From assembly GCF_024730785.1 (NCBI RefSeq), contig NZ_CP102830.1:4130001-4194000 (forward strand): 64,000 nucleotides of DNA. Reading direction: 5' to 3'. The stretch is from Pseudomonas sp. LS44 (GTDB lineage: Bacteria; Pseudomonadota; Gammaproteobacteria; Pseudomonadales; Pseudomonadaceae). How positions within the stretch are numbered: position 1 is the stretch's first letter; every line of letters begins with the position of its first letter. The translations under genes and the position numbers were made by a program. The notes under the pieces were generated by a model. It saw only the letters and a program-made list of their open reading frames with translations. It made no database searches and was not told the origin of the DNA. Of the stretch, positions 33,028 to 43,073 are shown in pieces.

Positions 33028-33035
33028 TACAAAAT

Positions 33036-33066
33036 AAAGGCCTACGAGAAATCGCAGGCCTTTTTT
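33036..33066 (+). terminator. Terminator of tRNA-Thr
   Basis: AAAGGCCT (33036-33043) pairs with AGGCCTTT (33056-33063), followed by T's. Confidence 0.85.
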
Positions 33067-33581
33067 GTTGCCTAAATTTGAACTGGGGTAGGTTTGGGGT
33101 AGGGATTTACCAATAGCTGCCAAGCCGGTTAGAAAAAATCTTGGCCTCCCTCGCGGCGCACCCTAGACATACGCTCTCAACTGCCTCCATCGGCAAACTC
33201 CGACTTGGTGTTTAAAAAGTTGGGGATTTAGGCCTGAGCCTATCTTGAGAACCTCTCATCACTCAGCCTCGCCAGCCCTCAAACTGGGCTTGTCCCTATC
33301 AAACCGGACACCGGCACCCCGTTAAGTTGAGGCTCCTGCCATGCCCCACCTAACGTCTTCGGCGCCTGCAAAAAACCACGGGGAATTAGCCCAAACATCC
33401 CACCCAGACAGCCCGGCGACATTGCTCGGTTCCTTGCAGAGTCGGTAAAGTTAGCTAGCTTGTTACACAGCGCGGATGTTCCCCTGTTTTAAATCCGCAC
33501 TCCTACTCGCCATCAAACTGCAACGCTTAGTGTGGCTAACTGTTCGGAGACGCTTCAGAAGAACACGGACGTGGAGGTGTC
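33067..33581. other. Long non-coding stretch upstream of arcD
   Basis: About 515 nt with no supported gene, less GC-rich than the flanks. It holds GGGGTAGG direct repeats at 33085-33103 (two units 12 nt apart) and otherwise nothing I can name. Together with 33582-33656 it forms the arc control region. No integrase remnant is convincing despite the adjacent tRNA. Confidence 0.5.
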
Positions 33582-33595
33582 TTGACCTATGTCAG
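33582..33595 (+). promoter_or_regulatory. Candidate ANR (FNR-type) box of the arc operon
   Basis: TTGAC-CTAT-GTCAG fits the pattern TTGAT-N4-ATCAA at 7 of 10 positions and is a near-perfect dyad. The P. aeruginosa arcDABC promoter has, as I recall, a TTGAC-N4-ATCAG box centred 41.5 bp before the transcript start. By that rule transcription would begin near 33630, about 27 nt before arcD. Confidence 0.55.
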
Positions 33596-33656
33596 CTCGC
33601 CCCTTTCGAATCCGCGCTTAACTGACGTCAACTCTTCCCTGGATTGGAGGTTTGCA

Positions 33657-35084
33657 ATGTCACAGTCCGCTCAAAAACTAAAACTCGGAGCGCTAGTAGC
33701 TCTCGTAGTGGGTTCGATGGTCGGCGGCGGGATCTTTTCTCTGCCACAGAATATGGCTGCAAGCGCCGACGCAGGCGCCGTTTTAATCGGTTGGGCCATT
33801 ACCGCGGTCGGCATGCTGACCCTGGCCTTCGTGTTCCAAACCCTGGCCAACCGCAAGCCAGATCTCGACGGCGGGGTATATGCCTACGCCAAAGCTGGTT
33901 TCGGCGACTACATGGGCTTCTCATCAGCCTGGGGTTACTGGATCAGCGCCTGGCTCGGTAACGTCGGCTACTTCGTACTGCTGTTCAGTACCCTCGGTTA
34001 CTTCTTCCCGATTTTCGGCGAAGGCAATACGGTCGCCGCCATCATCGGTGCGTCAATCCTGCTCTGGGCCGTGCATTTCCTGGTTCTACGAGGAATCAAG
34101 GAAGCCGCCTTCATCAACTTGGTCACCACCGTTGCCAAAGTGGTGCCGTTGATCCTGTTCATCCTCATCTGCTTCTTCGCCTTCAAACTGGATATCTTCA
34201 CCACCGACATCTGGGGCGCGAGCAACCCCGATCTCGGCAGCGTGATGAACCAGGTGCGCAACATGATGCTGGTCACCGTCTGGGTGTTCATCGGCATCGA
34301 GGGCGCGAGCATCTTCTCCTCCCGTGCGGAAAAGCGTAGCGACGTCGGCAAGGCCACCATCATCGGTTTCATCACCGTGCTGCTCCTGCTGGTGCTGGTT
34401 AACGTGCTGTCTCTCGGCATCATGGCTCAGCCGGAACTGGCCAAGCTGCAGAATCCGTCGATGGCCGCCGTGCTCGAGCACGTGGTCGGTCACTGGGGTG
34501 CAGTGCTGATCAGCGTCGGCCTGGTTATTTCCCTGCTCGGCGCCCTGCTGTCCTGGGTACTGCTGTGCGCAGAAATCATGTTCGCCGCAGCGAAAGACCA
34601 CACCATGCCGGAGTTCCTGCGCAAGGAAAACGCCAACCATGTGCCGGCCAACGCGCTGTGGCTGACCAACGCCTGCGTTCAGGTGTTCCTAGTCATCACC
34701 CTGTTCAGCAACAGCACTTACCTGTCGCTGATCTATCTCGCCACCTCAATGATCCTGGTGCCGTACCTGTGGTCGGCGGCCTATGCGGTACTCCTGCCGC
34801 TGCGCGGCGAGAGCTACGAGACCGACGCCCGCGACCGTACCAAGGACCTGATCATCGGCGGCATCGCCCTGATCTATGCCGTCTGGCTGATTTACGCCGG
34901 CGGCCTCAAATACCTGCTGTTGTCCGCGCTGCTATATGCCCCAGGGATCATCCTGTTCGCCAAGGCCAAGCGGGAACTCGGCCAACCCATCTTTACCAAT
35001 GTCGAGAAACTGATTTTCGCCGTCGTCGTGATCGGCGCTCTCATAGCCGCCTATGGTCTCTACGACGGCTTCTTGACTCTGTAA
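33657..35084 (+). CDS. arcD: Arginine/ornithine antiporter ArcD
   Basis: Inner-membrane exchanger of the APC superfamily bringing in arginine and exporting ornithine during anaerobic arginine fermentation. 475 residues, about 12 membrane segments; [16 protein letters not shown] is the APC N-terminal signature. ATG 33657 ([11 protein letters not shown]) is preceded by GGAGG at 6 nt; a longer in-frame reading from 33582 would begin inside the presumed ANR box and is rejected. arcA follows after 19 nt. Confidence 0.97.
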   Translation: MSQSAQKLKLGALVALVVGSMVGGGIFSLPQNMAASADAGAVLIGWAITAVGMLTLAFVFQTLANRKPDLDGGVYAYAKAGFGDYMGFSSAWGYWISAWLGNVGYFVLLFSTLGYFFPIFGEGNTVAAIIGASILLWAVHFLVLRGIKEAAFINLVTTVAKVVPLILFILICFFAFKLDIFTTDIWGASNPDLGSVMNQVRNMMLVTVWVFIGIEGASIFSSRAEKRSDVGKATIIGFITVLLLLVLVNVLSLGIMAQPELAKLQNPSMAAVLEHVVGHWGAVLISVGLVISLLGALLSWVLLCAEIMFAAAKDHTMPEFLRKENANHVPANALWLTNACVQVFLVITLFSNSTYLSLIYLATSMILVPYLWSAAYAVLLPLRGESYETDARDRTKDLIIGGIALIYAVWLIYAGGLKYLLLSALLYAPGIILFAKAKRELGQPIFTNVEKLIFAVVVIGALIAAYGLYDGFLTL

Positions 35085-35103
35085 CTTCGTAAGGAGAACT
35101 GAC

Positions 35104-36360
35104 ATGGCAACTGAAAAAATCAAATTCGGCGTCCATTCCGAAGCCGGTAAATTGCGCAAAGTAATGGTCTGCTCGCCCGGCCTGGCCCACCTGCGTCTAA
35201 CCCCGAATAACTGCGACGAACTGCTGTTCGACGACGTGATCTGGGTCAGCCAGGCCAAGCGCGACCACTTCGACTTCATTACCAAGATGCGCGAACGCGG
35301 TGTCGATGTATGCGAGATGCACAACCTGCTGGAAGAGACCGTGCAGAACAAGGCGGCCCTGAAATGGATCCTTGACCGCAAGCTCACCCCCAACAGCGTC
35401 GGCCTCGGCCTGCAAAACGAAGTGCGCTCCTTCATCGAAGGCCTGGAGCCGCGCCGCATTGCCGAATTCCTCATCGGCGGCGTGGCCGGCCGCGACCTGG
35501 CCGCACACAAAGAATCCGACGTTTCGAAGATGTTCAACGCCTACCTTGGCGATTCCAGCTTCATCTTCCCGCCGCTGCCGAACACCCAGTTCACCCGTGA
35601 CACCACCTGCTGGATCTACGGCGGCGTGACCCTCAACCCGATGTATTGGCCAGCCCGCCGCCAGGAAACCCTGCTGGCAACCGCCATCTACAAGTTCCAC
35701 CCAGACTTCACCAATGCCGACTTCCAGGTCTGGTACGGCGATCCTGACGTCGACCACGGCGCCGCTACCCTCGAAGGTGGTGACGTGATGCCAATCGGCA
35801 ACGGCACCGTGCTGATCGGCATGGGCGAACGCACCTCTCACCAGGCCATCGGCCAAGTTGCGCAGGCACTGTTCAAAAAGGGCGCCGCCGAGCGTGTGAT
35901 CGTCGCCGGTCTCGGCAAGTCCCGCGCCGCGATGCACCTGGACACCGTGTTCAGCTTCTGCGACCGCGACCTGGTGACCCTCTTCCCTGAAGTTGCCTAC
36001 CAGATCGTCCCGTTCACCCTGCGTCCCGATGAGAGCAAGCCAGGCGGCATCGATGTGCGTCGCGAGGAAAAGTCGTTCCTCGACGTCGTCGCCGCGTCCC
36101 TCAATCTGAAGAAACTGCGCGTGGTTGAAACCGGCGGTGACAGCTTCGAAGCGGAACGCGAGCAGTGGGACGACGGCAACAACGTGGTCGCCCTGGAGCC
36201 CGGCGTGGTAGTCGGTTACGACCGCAACACCTACACCAATACCCTGCTGCGCAAGGCCGGCGTTGAGGTGGTCACCATCAGCGCCAGCGAACTCGGCCGC
36301 GGCCGTGGCGGTGGCCACTGCATGACCTGCCCGATCATCCGCGACCCGATCGACTACTAA
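35104..36360 (+). CDS. arcA: Arginine deiminase
   Basis: Hydrolyses arginine to citrulline and ammonia, first step of the ADI pathway. 418 residues, matching the P. aeruginosa enzyme. [32 protein letters not shown] and the nucleophile Cys406 in GGHCMTCPI are all present, so it should be active. AAGGAG precedes the ATG. Downstream a strong hairpin (36376-36395) precedes arcB. Confidence 0.98.
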   Translation: MATEKIKFGVHSEAGKLRKVMVCSPGLAHLRLTPNNCDELLFDDVIWVSQAKRDHFDFITKMRERGVDVCEMHNLLEETVQNKAALKWILDRKLTPNSVGLGLQNEVRSFIEGLEPRRIAEFLIGGVAGRDLAAHKESDVSKMFNAYLGDSSFIFPPLPNTQFTRDTTCWIYGGVTLNPMYWPARRQETLLATAIYKFHPDFTNADFQVWYGDPDVDHGAATLEGGDVMPIGNGTVLIGMGERTSHQAIGQVAQALFKKGAAERVIVAGLGKSRAAMHLDTVFSFCDRDLVTLFPEVAYQIVPFTLRPDESKPGGIDVRREEKSFLDVVAASLNLKKLRVVETGGDSFEAEREQWDDGNNVVALEPGVVVGYDRNTYTNTLLRKAGVEVVTISASELGRGRGGGHCMTCPIIRDPIDY

Positions 36361-36375
36361 TCTCACCACCCCTCA

Positions 36376-36395
36376 GGCGGCCCACCCGGGCCGCC
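36376..36395 (+). promoter_or_regulatory. Intercistronic hairpin between arcA and arcB
   Basis: GGCGGCCC and GGGCCGCC pair across ACCC with no T-run, so it is more likely an mRNA-stabilising or processing structure than a terminator. It is followed by a C-rich tract. Confidence 0.6.
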
Positions 36396-36468
36396 CGCCC
36401 CGCCCGCCCCGCCAGCCATCAGCAGTTCTGACGGAGCCAGATTTCAGCTGTTTTCAAGGAGAAGTACC

Positions 36469-37479
36469 ATGGCTTTCAACATTCACAACCGTAACCTGCT
36501 CAGCCTGATGCACCACAGCCCCCGCGAGTTGCGTTACCTGCTGGACCTCTCGCGCGACCTGAAGCGCGCCAAGTACACCGGCACCGAGCAGCAGCGCCTG
36601 AAAGGCAACAACATTGCGCTGATCTTCGAAAAGACCTCGACCCGTACCCGCTGCGCCTTCGAAGTCGCCGCCTACGACCAAGGCGCCAACGTCACCTACA
36701 TTGACCCCAACTCTTCGCAGATCGGCCACAAAGAGAGCATGAAGGACACCGCTCGCGTACTCGGCCGTATGTACGACGCCATCGAGTACCGTGGCTTCAA
36801 GCAGGAAATCGTCGAAGAGCTGGCCAAGTTCGCCGGTGTCCCGGTGTTCAACGGCCTGACCGACGAATATCACCCGACCCAAATGATCGCCGACGTGCTG
36901 ACCATGCGCGAAAACAGCGATAAACCACTGCATGACATCAGCTACGCCTACGTTGGCGATGCCCGCAACAACATGGGCAACTCGCTGCTGCTGATTGGCG
37001 CCAAGCTCGGCATGGACGTACGCATCGGTGGCCCGAAAGAGCTATGGCCGGAAGATGATTTCGTCAAACAATGCCAGGAGTTCGCCAAGGAAAGCGGCGC
37101 ACGCATCACCCTCACTGACGACCCGAAGGTCGCGGTCAAAGGTGTCGATTTCATCCACACCGATGTCTGGGTATCTATGGGCGAGCCAGTGGACGCCTGG
37201 GGCGAACGCATCAAGTTGCTGCTGCCGTTCCAAGTCAACGCCAAGCTGATGAAGGCCGCCGGCAACCCACGGGTCAAGTTCATGCACTGCCTGCCGGCCT
37301 TCCACAACAGCGAAACCAAAGTCGGCAAAGAGATCGCCGCGAAGTATCCGAAGTTGAAAGACGGCATCGAAGTGACCGACGACGTGTTCGAGTCGCCCGC
37401 CTGTATCGCCTTCGAGCAAGCGGAAAACCGCATGCACACCATCAAGGCGATCCTGGTTTCGACCCTCGCCGACATGTAA
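36469..37479 (+). CDS. arcB: Catabolic ornithine carbamoyltransferase
   Basis: Phosphorolyses citrulline to ornithine and carbamoyl phosphate. 336 residues. Carbamoyl-phosphate loop STRTR in [12 protein letters not shown], then [12 protein letters not shown] and HCLPAFHN. Length and context (arcA upstream, arcC downstream) point to the catabolic, not the anabolic ArgF-type enzyme. AAGGAG lies upstream. Confidence 0.97.
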   Translation: MAFNIHNRNLLSLMHHSPRELRYLLDLSRDLKRAKYTGTEQQRLKGNNIALIFEKTSTRTRCAFEVAAYDQGANVTYIDPNSSQIGHKESMKDTARVLGRMYDAIEYRGFKQEIVEELAKFAGVPVFNGLTDEYHPTQMIADVLTMRENSDKPLHDISYAYVGDARNNMGNSLLLIGAKLGMDVRIGGPKELWPEDDFVKQCQEFAKESGARITLTDDPKVAVKGVDFIHTDVWVSMGEPVDAWGERIKLLLPFQVNAKLMKAAGNPRVKFMHCLPAFHNSETKVGKEIAAKYPKLKDGIEVTDDVFESPACIAFEQAENRMHTIKAILVSTLADM

Positions 37480-37488
37480 TCGCCGGAT

Positions 37489-37530
37489 GCGCTTCCCGCG
37501 TTGCGACCCAGTCGCCGGTGCGGGAAGCGC
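37489..37530 (+). promoter_or_regulatory. Perfect 11-bp inverted repeat between arcB and arcC
   Basis: GCGCTTCCCGC (37489-37499) and GCGGGAAGCGC (37520-37530) are exact inverted copies around a 20-nt loop. No T-run follows. It ends about 11 nt before the arcC ribosome site (GGAGGAA), so folding may influence arcC translation. Confidence 0.65.
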
Positions 37531-37553
37531 CCCACTTTCTGGAGGAATTGAAT

Positions 37554-38486
37554 ATGCGTATCGTCGTCGCATTGGGCGGTAACGCCCTGTTGCGTCGTGG
37601 CGAGCCCATGACTGCTGACAATCAACGCATCAACGTGAAGATCGCGGCGGAGCAAATTGCCAAGGTGCATCCTGGCAACGAATTGGTTATCGCCCACGGC
37701 AACGGCCCCCAAGTCGGCCTACTGGCCTTGCAGGGCGCGGCCTACGACAAGGTCGCCCCTTACCCGCTGGACGTGCTCGGTGCAGAAACCGAAGGCATGA
37801 TCGGCTACATGATCGAACAGGAAATGGGCAACCTTCTGCCGTTCGAGGTTCCCTTCGCCACCATCCTCACCCAGGTCGAAGTGGACGGTAAGGATCCGGC
37901 CTTCAAGAATCCGACCAAGCCGATCGGCCCGGTCTACTCGAAGGAAGAAGCTGAAGCCCTGGCCAAGGAAAAAGGCTGGAGCATCGCCCCGGATGGCGAC
38001 AAATTCCGCCGTGTCGTCGCCAGCCCGCGGCCGAAACGGATCTTCGAGATTCGCCCGGTGAAATGGTTGCTGGACAAAGGCACCGTGGTCATCTGCGCCG
38101 GCGGTGGCGGTATCCCGACCATGTACGACGAGAGCGGCAAGAAGCTCAGCGGCGTCGAGGCGGTGATCGACAAGGATCTCTGCTCCTCGCTGCTGGCCCA
38201 GGAACTAAACGCTGACCTGCTGGTGATCGCCACCGACGTCAACGCGGCTTTCGTCGACTGGGGCAAGCCGACGCAGAAAGCCATCGCCCAAGCTCACCCG
38301 GACGAACTTGAGCGCCTCGGCTTCGCCGCCGGCTCCATGGGCCCGAAAGTCCAGGCCGCCAGCGAATTCGCCCAGGCCACCGGCAAGGTCGCGGTAATCG
38401 GCTCGCTCGCCGACATCGAGGCCATCGTCCAAGGCAAGGCCGGCACCCGTGTCAGTACCGCCAAGCCGGGCCTGAGTTACTACTGA
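37554..38486 (+). CDS. arcC: Carbamate kinase
   Basis: Transfers phosphate from carbamoyl phosphate to ADP, the ATP-yielding step of the ADI pathway. 310 residues: [41 protein letters not shown] and a C-terminal [12 protein letters not shown] end. ATG 37554 has GGAGGAA before it; earlier in-frame starts lie in the hairpin region. Confidence 0.97.
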   Translation: MRIVVALGGNALLRRGEPMTADNQRINVKIAAEQIAKVHPGNELVIAHGNGPQVGLLALQGAAYDKVAPYPLDVLGAETEGMIGYMIEQEMGNLLPFEVPFATILTQVEVDGKDPAFKNPTKPIGPVYSKEEAEALAKEKGWSIAPDGDKFRRVVASPRPKRIFEIRPVKWLLDKGTVVICAGGGGIPTMYDESGKKLSGVEAVIDKDLCSSLLAQELNADLLVIATDVNAAFVDWGKPTQKAIAQAHPDELERLGFAAGSMGPKVQAASEFAQATGKVAVIGSLADIEAIVQGKAGTRVSTAKPGLSYY

Positions 38487-38496
38487 TCCACCCAGC

Positions 38497-38523
38497 GCGG
38501 CGACCGGAGCAACCGGTTGCCGC
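38497..38523 (+). promoter_or_regulatory. Hairpin after arcC
   Basis: GCGGCGACCGG pairs with CCGGTTGCCGC (one G-T pair) around AGCAA. No T-run, so it may protect the arc mRNA 3' end or be a Rho-type stop. It repeats the pattern of one hairpin after each arc gene from arcA on. Confidence 0.55.
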
Positions 38524-38597
38524 CGCTACCCCGCCATACCGCCAGTCGCCTGCCTAGCGACCAGCCCCGACAATACGTATGACCACTCGCGTCAATA

Positions 38598-38613
38598 GTG
38601 ACTTAATAGTCAC
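38598..38613. promoter_or_regulatory. Palindrome upstream of fabY
   Basis: GTGACT-TAAT-AGTCAC is a perfect 6-bp dyad with AT centre, 141 nt before the fabY start in a 267-nt gap. The shape fits a dimeric repressor site; the protein that binds is unknown. Confidence 0.4.
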
Positions 38614-38753
38614 AATCCTCGTCAGCGTAAGCATCCAAATTCTAATTACGTGCACCGCCTCCGGACTTCCTGTCCGTGGACTGTGAGGCCGTAGCTGCCA
38701 TTCCGAGCTCGCCGTAGCGCATGCAAGGGCCTATTTGAAGGAGTTGCCGAGTA

Positions 38754-40661
38754 ATGTCACGTTTGCCAGTCATTGTTGGTTTTGGCGGTTACAACGCCGC
38801 GGGGCGTAGCTCCTTTCACCATGGGTTTCGTCGCACCGTGATCGAGTCCCTGGACGCTCTGACCCGTCAGGAAACCCTGGCTGGTCTGGCCGTGATGATG
38901 AAGCTGGTGAAAGTGGTCAATGGCAGCTTCCACTCCAGCACCGACGAGCCACTGTCGCTCGCCGACATCGAAACGCGCTTCGCGGCGCAGATTCTCGACT
39001 CCACGTTGGTACGGCGCATTGAAAAGCGCTACCTCGACGTCGACGCCGTGCATTGGCAGAAAAACCTCAGCCTCAGCAGCGGCGATGACAATCCGCTGAC
39101 CTTCGTTACCCAGCGCAAGCAATTGCCCGAGCCGCTGCCGGCCAATTGGTCGGTAGAGCCGCTAGAAGACAATGCGGTACGCGTCACCCTGCTGGGTGGT
39201 TGCGATATCAAGGTCGATAGCTTCCGTGCTCTGCCGGTCAAATCCGCCGGCCAACTGCCGACTGGCTTCGAGCCGGATGAGCTGTATGCCTCGCGCTTCC
39301 ACCCGCGCGGCCTGCAATTGGCGATCATCGGGGCGACCGACGCCTTGCGCTCCACCGGCATCGCCTGGACGACCATCCTCGAACACGTCGCTCCGGACGA
39401 AGTAGCCGTGTTTGCCGGCAGCTCCATGAGCCAGCTCGATGAAAACGGTTTCGGCGGCATGATGCAGTCGCGCCTCAAGGGCCACCGGGTCACCGCCAAA
39501 CAATGCCCGCTGGGGCTGAACACCATGCCGGCGGACTTCATCAACGCCTATGTACTGGGTAGCGTCGGCACCACCGGCAGCGTCACCGGCGCGTGCGCGA
39601 CCTTCCTCTACAACCTGCAAAAAGCCATTGATGTGATTAACAGCGGGCGCGCGCGCGTGGTGCTGGTCGGGAACAGCGAAGCGCCAATCACCGCGGAAAT
39701 CATCGAAGGCTACGGCGCGATGAGTGCCCTGGCCACCGAAGACGGCCTGCGCAATGTGCAGGGCGGCGGCGAGGTGGACTTCCGCCGTGCCAGTCGACCG
39801 TTTGGCGAAAACTGCGGTTTCACCCTCGCCGAATCCACCCAGTACGTGGTGCTGATGGACGACGCCCTGGCCCTGGAGCTGGGCGCCGACATCCATGGCG
39901 CAGCCACCGATGTGTTCATCAACGCCGACGGCTTCAAGAAATCCATCTCCGCTCCGGGGCCAGGCAATTACCTGACCCTGGCCAAGGCGGTCGCCAGCGC
40001 CGTGCAACTGGTGGGCCTGGAAGGCGTGCGCCGACACAGCTTCGTGCATGCGCACGGCTCCAGCACCCCGGCCAACCGGGTCACTGAATCGGAGCTGGTG
40101 GACCGCGTCGCCGAAACTTTCGGCATCGAGGAATGGCCTGTGGTGGCGGTCAAGTCATACGTCGGCCACTCGCTGGCGGCCGCTAGCGCCGATCAACTGA
40201 TGTCAGCGCTAGGCTCTTTCAAGCACGGCATCCTGCCGGGGATCAAGACCATCGACCGGGTGGCCGATGATGTGTTCCGCCGCCACTTGCACATCTCCAC
40301 CGAAGACCAGAGCCGCCAGGAGACGCCGTTGGACGTGTGCTTCATCAACTCCAAGGGGTTTGGCGGCAACAACGCCAGCGGCGTGCTGCTGGCGCCGCGG
40401 GTGGTCGAGAAGATGCTGCGCAAGCGTCATGGCGAAGAGGCGTTCGCCGCCTACAGCGTCAAGCGCGAAGCGACCCGCGCTGCTGCCCAGGCGTACGATG
40501 AACAGGCGCTCAAGGGCCAATTCGACGTCATCTACAACTTCGGCAACGACATGATCGACGATCAGGCCATCGAGCTCGGTACCGAGCAGATCAAGGTGCC
40601 GGGCTTCAGTCGGCCGTTGGTCTTCCACAAGGATGAACGCTTCAGCGACATGCTCGACTGA
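38754..40661 (+). CDS. fabY: Beta-ketoacyl-ACP synthase FabY
   Basis: Condenses acetyl-CoA with malonyl-ACP to start fatty acid synthesis in Pseudomonas, replacing FabH. 635 residues, the FabY size and clearly longer than FabB/FabF. Catalytic Cys281 in TGACATFLYN, His434 in VHAHGSSTPA, Lys467 and His472 in VKSYVGHSLAAAS. The N-terminal 200 residues are family-specific. The gene follows arcC and precedes the cysQ group exactly as PA5174 does in P. aeruginosa, as I recall. AAGGAG precedes the ATG. Confidence 0.95.
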   Translation: MSRLPVIVGFGGYNAAGRSSFHHGFRRTVIESLDALTRQETLAGLAVMMKLVKVVNGSFHSSTDEPLSLADIETRFAAQILDSTLVRRIEKRYLDVDAVHWQKNLSLSSGDDNPLTFVTQRKQLPEPLPANWSVEPLEDNAVRVTLLGGCDIKVDSFRALPVKSAGQLPTGFEPDELYASRFHPRGLQLAIIGATDALRSTGIAWTTILEHVAPDEVAVFAGSSMSQLDENGFGGMMQSRLKGHRVTAKQCPLGLNTMPADFINAYVLGSVGTTGSVTGACATFLYNLQKAIDVINSGRARVVLVGNSEAPITAEIIEGYGAMSALATEDGLRNVQGGGEVDFRRASRPFGENCGFTLAESTQYVVLMDDALALELGADIHGAATDVFINADGFKKSISAPGPGNYLTLAKAVASAVQLVGLEGVRRHSFVHAHGSSTPANRVTESELVDRVAETFGIEEWPVVAVKSYVGHSLAAASADQLMSALGSFKHGILPGIKTIDRVADDVFRRHLHISTEDQSRQETPLDVCFINSKGFGGNNASGVLLAPRVVEKMLRKRHGEEAFAAYSVKREATRAAAQAYDEQALKGQFDVIYNFGNDMIDDQAIELGTEQIKVPGFSRPLVFHKDERFSDMLD

Positions 40662-40759
40662 GGCTCGCTGGCGAGTTCCCGCGCCTACGCCAATCCCGTA
40701 GCGCGGGCCATGCCACTTTGTGGCTCTGGGCCGCTCCTACCAGTTAGTCATCCACGCAC

Positions 40760-41581
40760 TTAAGCGCGCTCGCGGGCCAGACGCAGCAGCTCGCCGCGCC
40801 AGCTCGCCTTAGCCGGCAAGGCCAGGAACGAGGGATTGAGATAGGACTCGCGCGCCGCATACGTCAGCGGCGCACCGTCGATATCCAACACTTCGCCACC
40901 GGCGCCTTCCAGCACGCCCTGGGCAGCCGCCGTATCCCATTGCGAGGTGGGCGCCAGACGCGGATAACAGTCGGCATCGCCCTCGGCGAGCAGGCAGAAC
41001 TTCAGCGAACTGCCGATATTGGCCAGCTCGATCGCACCGAAATGACGACTCAAACCAGCCAGCAAGCTTTCTTGCGCCGGACTGGAATGCCGCCGGCTGG
41101 CCACCACGGTAAAACCGCTGACGGGCTCGGCGCGCACCCTGATCGCCTGCTCCTGGCCCTGCGCGTCGGCGCACCAGGCGCCCAGCTTGGCACCGCCGTA
41201 ATAACAGCGACCGGTGGTGGGCTGGCCAACCACGCCGAACACCACCCGCCCCGCTTCGATCAACGCCACGTTGACGGTGAACTCCTCGCTGCCGGCGATG
41301 AATTCCTTGGTGCCGTCCAGCGGGTCGACCAGCCACCAGCGTGTCCAGTTGGCGCGCTCGCTCAGGGGGATTTCGCTGTCCTCTTCGGACAACACCGGAA
41401 TCTGCGCATCAAGTGCGCACAAGCCGTCGGCCAGCACCTGGTGAGCGGCCAAATCGGCAGCGGTCACGGGCGAGGCGTCGGCCTTTTCGACCACGGCCAC
41501 ATCGGCGCGCCAATACGGCAGGGTGGCGACACCGGCGGCACGCACCAGTTCGATTACCACGGGCAGCAACGGATGGCTCAT
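40760..41581 (-). CDS. cysQ: 3'(2'),5'-bisphosphate nucleotidase CysQ
   Basis: Mg-dependent phosphatase converting PAP, a by-product of sulfate reduction, to AMP. 273 residues of the inositol-monophosphatase fold with metal-binding EED, DPLDGTKEF and WDTAAAQGVLEGAGG. Its start overlaps the nudE stop by 4 nt. Converges on fabY. Confidence 0.95.
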   Translation of the reverse strand: MSHPLLPVVIELVRAAGVATLPYWRADVAVVEKADASPVTAADLAAHQVLADGLCALDAQIPVLSEEDSEIPLSERANWTRWWLVDPLDGTKEFIAGSEEFTVNVALIEAGRVVFGVVGQPTTGRCYYGGAKLGAWCADAQGQEQAIRVRAEPVSGFTVVASRRHSSPAQESLLAGLSRHFGAIELANIGSSLKFCLLAEGDADCYPRLAPTSQWDTAAAQGVLEGAGGEVLDIDGAPLTYAARESYLNPSFLALPAKASWRGELLRLARERA

Positions 41582-42144
41582 AGGGTGATCTCGCCACGCT
41601 GGATGAGCAGGTCGCGCGCCAGATACAGCGCCGCCAATGCGCGGCCTTCGCTGAACTGCGGATGTTGGATCAGGTTGGCCAGCTCGCGCAGATTGACCTT
41701 GTCGACACGCATGGACTCGGGCTCATCGCCGGGCAGACGCTCTTCATACAGATCGCGGGCCAGCACCACCTGGATGCGCTGGCTCATGTAGCCGGGCGAC
41801 AAGCTCAGTTCGGCCAGGTACTCGAGCTGCCGGGCACCAAAGCCGGCCTCTTCCTTGAGCTCGCGATTGGCCGCGTCCAATACATCCTCGCCCGGCTCGA
41901 CCAGCCCTTTGGGCAGTGACAGCTGATAGTCGTCAGTCCCCGCGCAGTATTCCTCGACCAACAGCGCGTGCTCGGCGTCGGCCAGCGCCACGATCATCAC
42001 CGCGCCATAGCCCGTGCCCCGGTTGGCCAGTCGCTCATAGGTGCGCTCGACGCCGTTGGCGAAACGCAGCTGCAGCTCCTCGACAGTGAACAGGCGGCTT
42101 TTGGCGACAACCTCGCGGCCGAGGACAGTGGGTTTCTGACGCAT
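41578..42144 (-). CDS. nudE: ADP compounds hydrolase NudE
   Basis: Nudix hydrolase acting on ADP-ribose, NADH and Ap3A-type substrates. 188 residues with a full Nudix box (G-x5-E-x7-REL-x-EEAG) around GLVEPGEDVLDAANRELKEE. ATG 42144 has GGAG 7 nt upstream; upstream in-frame ATGs lack one. Paired with cysQ; both clear adenylate by-products. Confidence 0.93.
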   Translation of the reverse strand: MRQKPTVLGREVVAKSRLFTVEELQLRFANGVERTYERLANRGTGYGAVMIVALADAEHALLVEEYCAGTDDYQLSLPKGLVEPGEDVLDAANRELKEEAGFGARQLEYLAELSLSPGYMSQRIQVVLARDLYEERLPGDEPESMRVDKVNLRELANLIQHPQFSEGRALAALYLARDLLIQRGEITL

Positions 42145-42251
42145 GGGACGACTCCGTGGCATGAGCAGGCGGGTTATCATACCCCGGCTTTGCCGATTGT
42201 CCGCCGCGCCGATTGCGCCATCTACCACCGCTGCTCGCTGAATCCGCCATC

Positions 42252-42914
42252 ATGCCGACACTGCCCTGGGCCGAGATCGACACCGTCCTGCTCGACATGG
42301 ACGGCACCCTGCTCGACCTGCATTTCGACAACCATTTCTGGCTCGAACACCTGCCGCAACGCTACGCCGAGCACCACGGTATCAGCCGTGCCGAGGCCGA
42401 CGCCGAACTGCTGCCGCTGTTTCGTGACCATGCCGGTACCTTGAATTGGTATTGCACGGACTTCTGGAGCCGCGAGCTGAAGCTGTCGATCCGCGAACTC
42501 AAGCGTGAAGTGGCCGAATTGATCAGCCTGCGTAGGGATGCCGACATCTTTCTTGCCGCACTGCGGCGCAGCGGCAAGCGCGTGGCACTGATTACCAACG
42601 CGCACCGCGACTCGCTGTCGCTGAAACTCGAGCGCATCGAGCTGGCGGCGTATTTCGACCGCCTGATCAGCTCCCACGATTACGGCGTCCCCAAGGAAGA
42701 CCAGCAATTCTGGCTCGCCCTGCAAGACGATTTTGGTTTCGACCCGCCGCGCAGTCTGTTCATCGACGACAGCCTGCCAATTCTGCGCAGCGCCGGGCGC
42801 TTCGGCATCGCCCACCTGCTCGCCGTACGCGAGCCGGACAGCCGCAAGGGCCCGAAAGACACCGAGGAATTTGCCGCGCTAGGCGACTATCGCGACTTGC
42901 TGGCGGGGCTGTAG
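42252..42914 (+). CDS. yrfG: HAD-family GMP/IMP nucleotidase YrfG
   Basis: 220-residue HAD phosphatase: motif I LLDMDGTLLD, motif II ALITNAH, motif III with K in GVPKEDQ, motif IV FIDDS. Family members dephosphorylate GMP and IMP. Divergent from nudE. The stop codon TAG (42912-42914) is the head of a REPIN (GTAGGAGCG from 42911), so the C-terminus is set by the repeat. Confidence 0.9.
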   Translation: MPTLPWAEIDTVLLDMDGTLLDLHFDNHFWLEHLPQRYAEHHGISRAEADAELLPLFRDHAGTLNWYCTDFWSRELKLSIRELKREVAELISLRRDADIFLAALRRSGKRVALITNAHRDSLSLKLERIELAAYFDRLISSHDYGVPKEDQQFWLALQDDFGFDPPRSLFIDDSLPILRSAGRFGIAHLLAVREPDSRKGPKDTEEFAALGDYRDLLAGL

Positions 42915-42970
42915 GAGCGAATTCATTCGCGATCATGGGCAACACCCATCGCGAATGCATTCGCTCCTAC
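42911..42970. repeat. REPIN, GTAGGAGCGAATTCATTCGC family, copy 1
   Basis: 60 nt with arms GTAGGAGCGAATTCATTCGC and GCGAATGCATTCGCTCCTAC. Other copies are at 51213-51271 and 60694-60761. It begins one base before the yrfG stop codon. Confidence 0.85.
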
Positions 42971-43004
42971 AGAAAGCTACTCGAGAACGCGCAGACAGAT
43001 AGCT

Positions 43005-43040
43005 CCTCTCCCCCTTTCACTTATGACAAGAGGGAGAGGG
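43005..43040. repeat. CTCTCCC/GGGAGAG palindrome
   Basis: CCTCTCCC and GGGAGAGGG arms around an AT-richer loop, just downstream of the lysM gene stop. Same family at 52594-52630 and 63832-63941. Confidence 0.6.
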
Positions 43041-43073
43041 CAAAATGGACGGCGCTAGGCTTGCGGCCAGCGC

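Noticed and set aside
33067..33200. Integrase remnant or attachment site after tRNA-Thr
   Set aside because: No repeat of the tRNA 3' end downstream and no recombinase motif.
33288..33304. Second ANR-like site TTGTC-CCT-ATCAA
   Set aside because: Spacing is one base short (N3), and it is over 350 nt before arcD.
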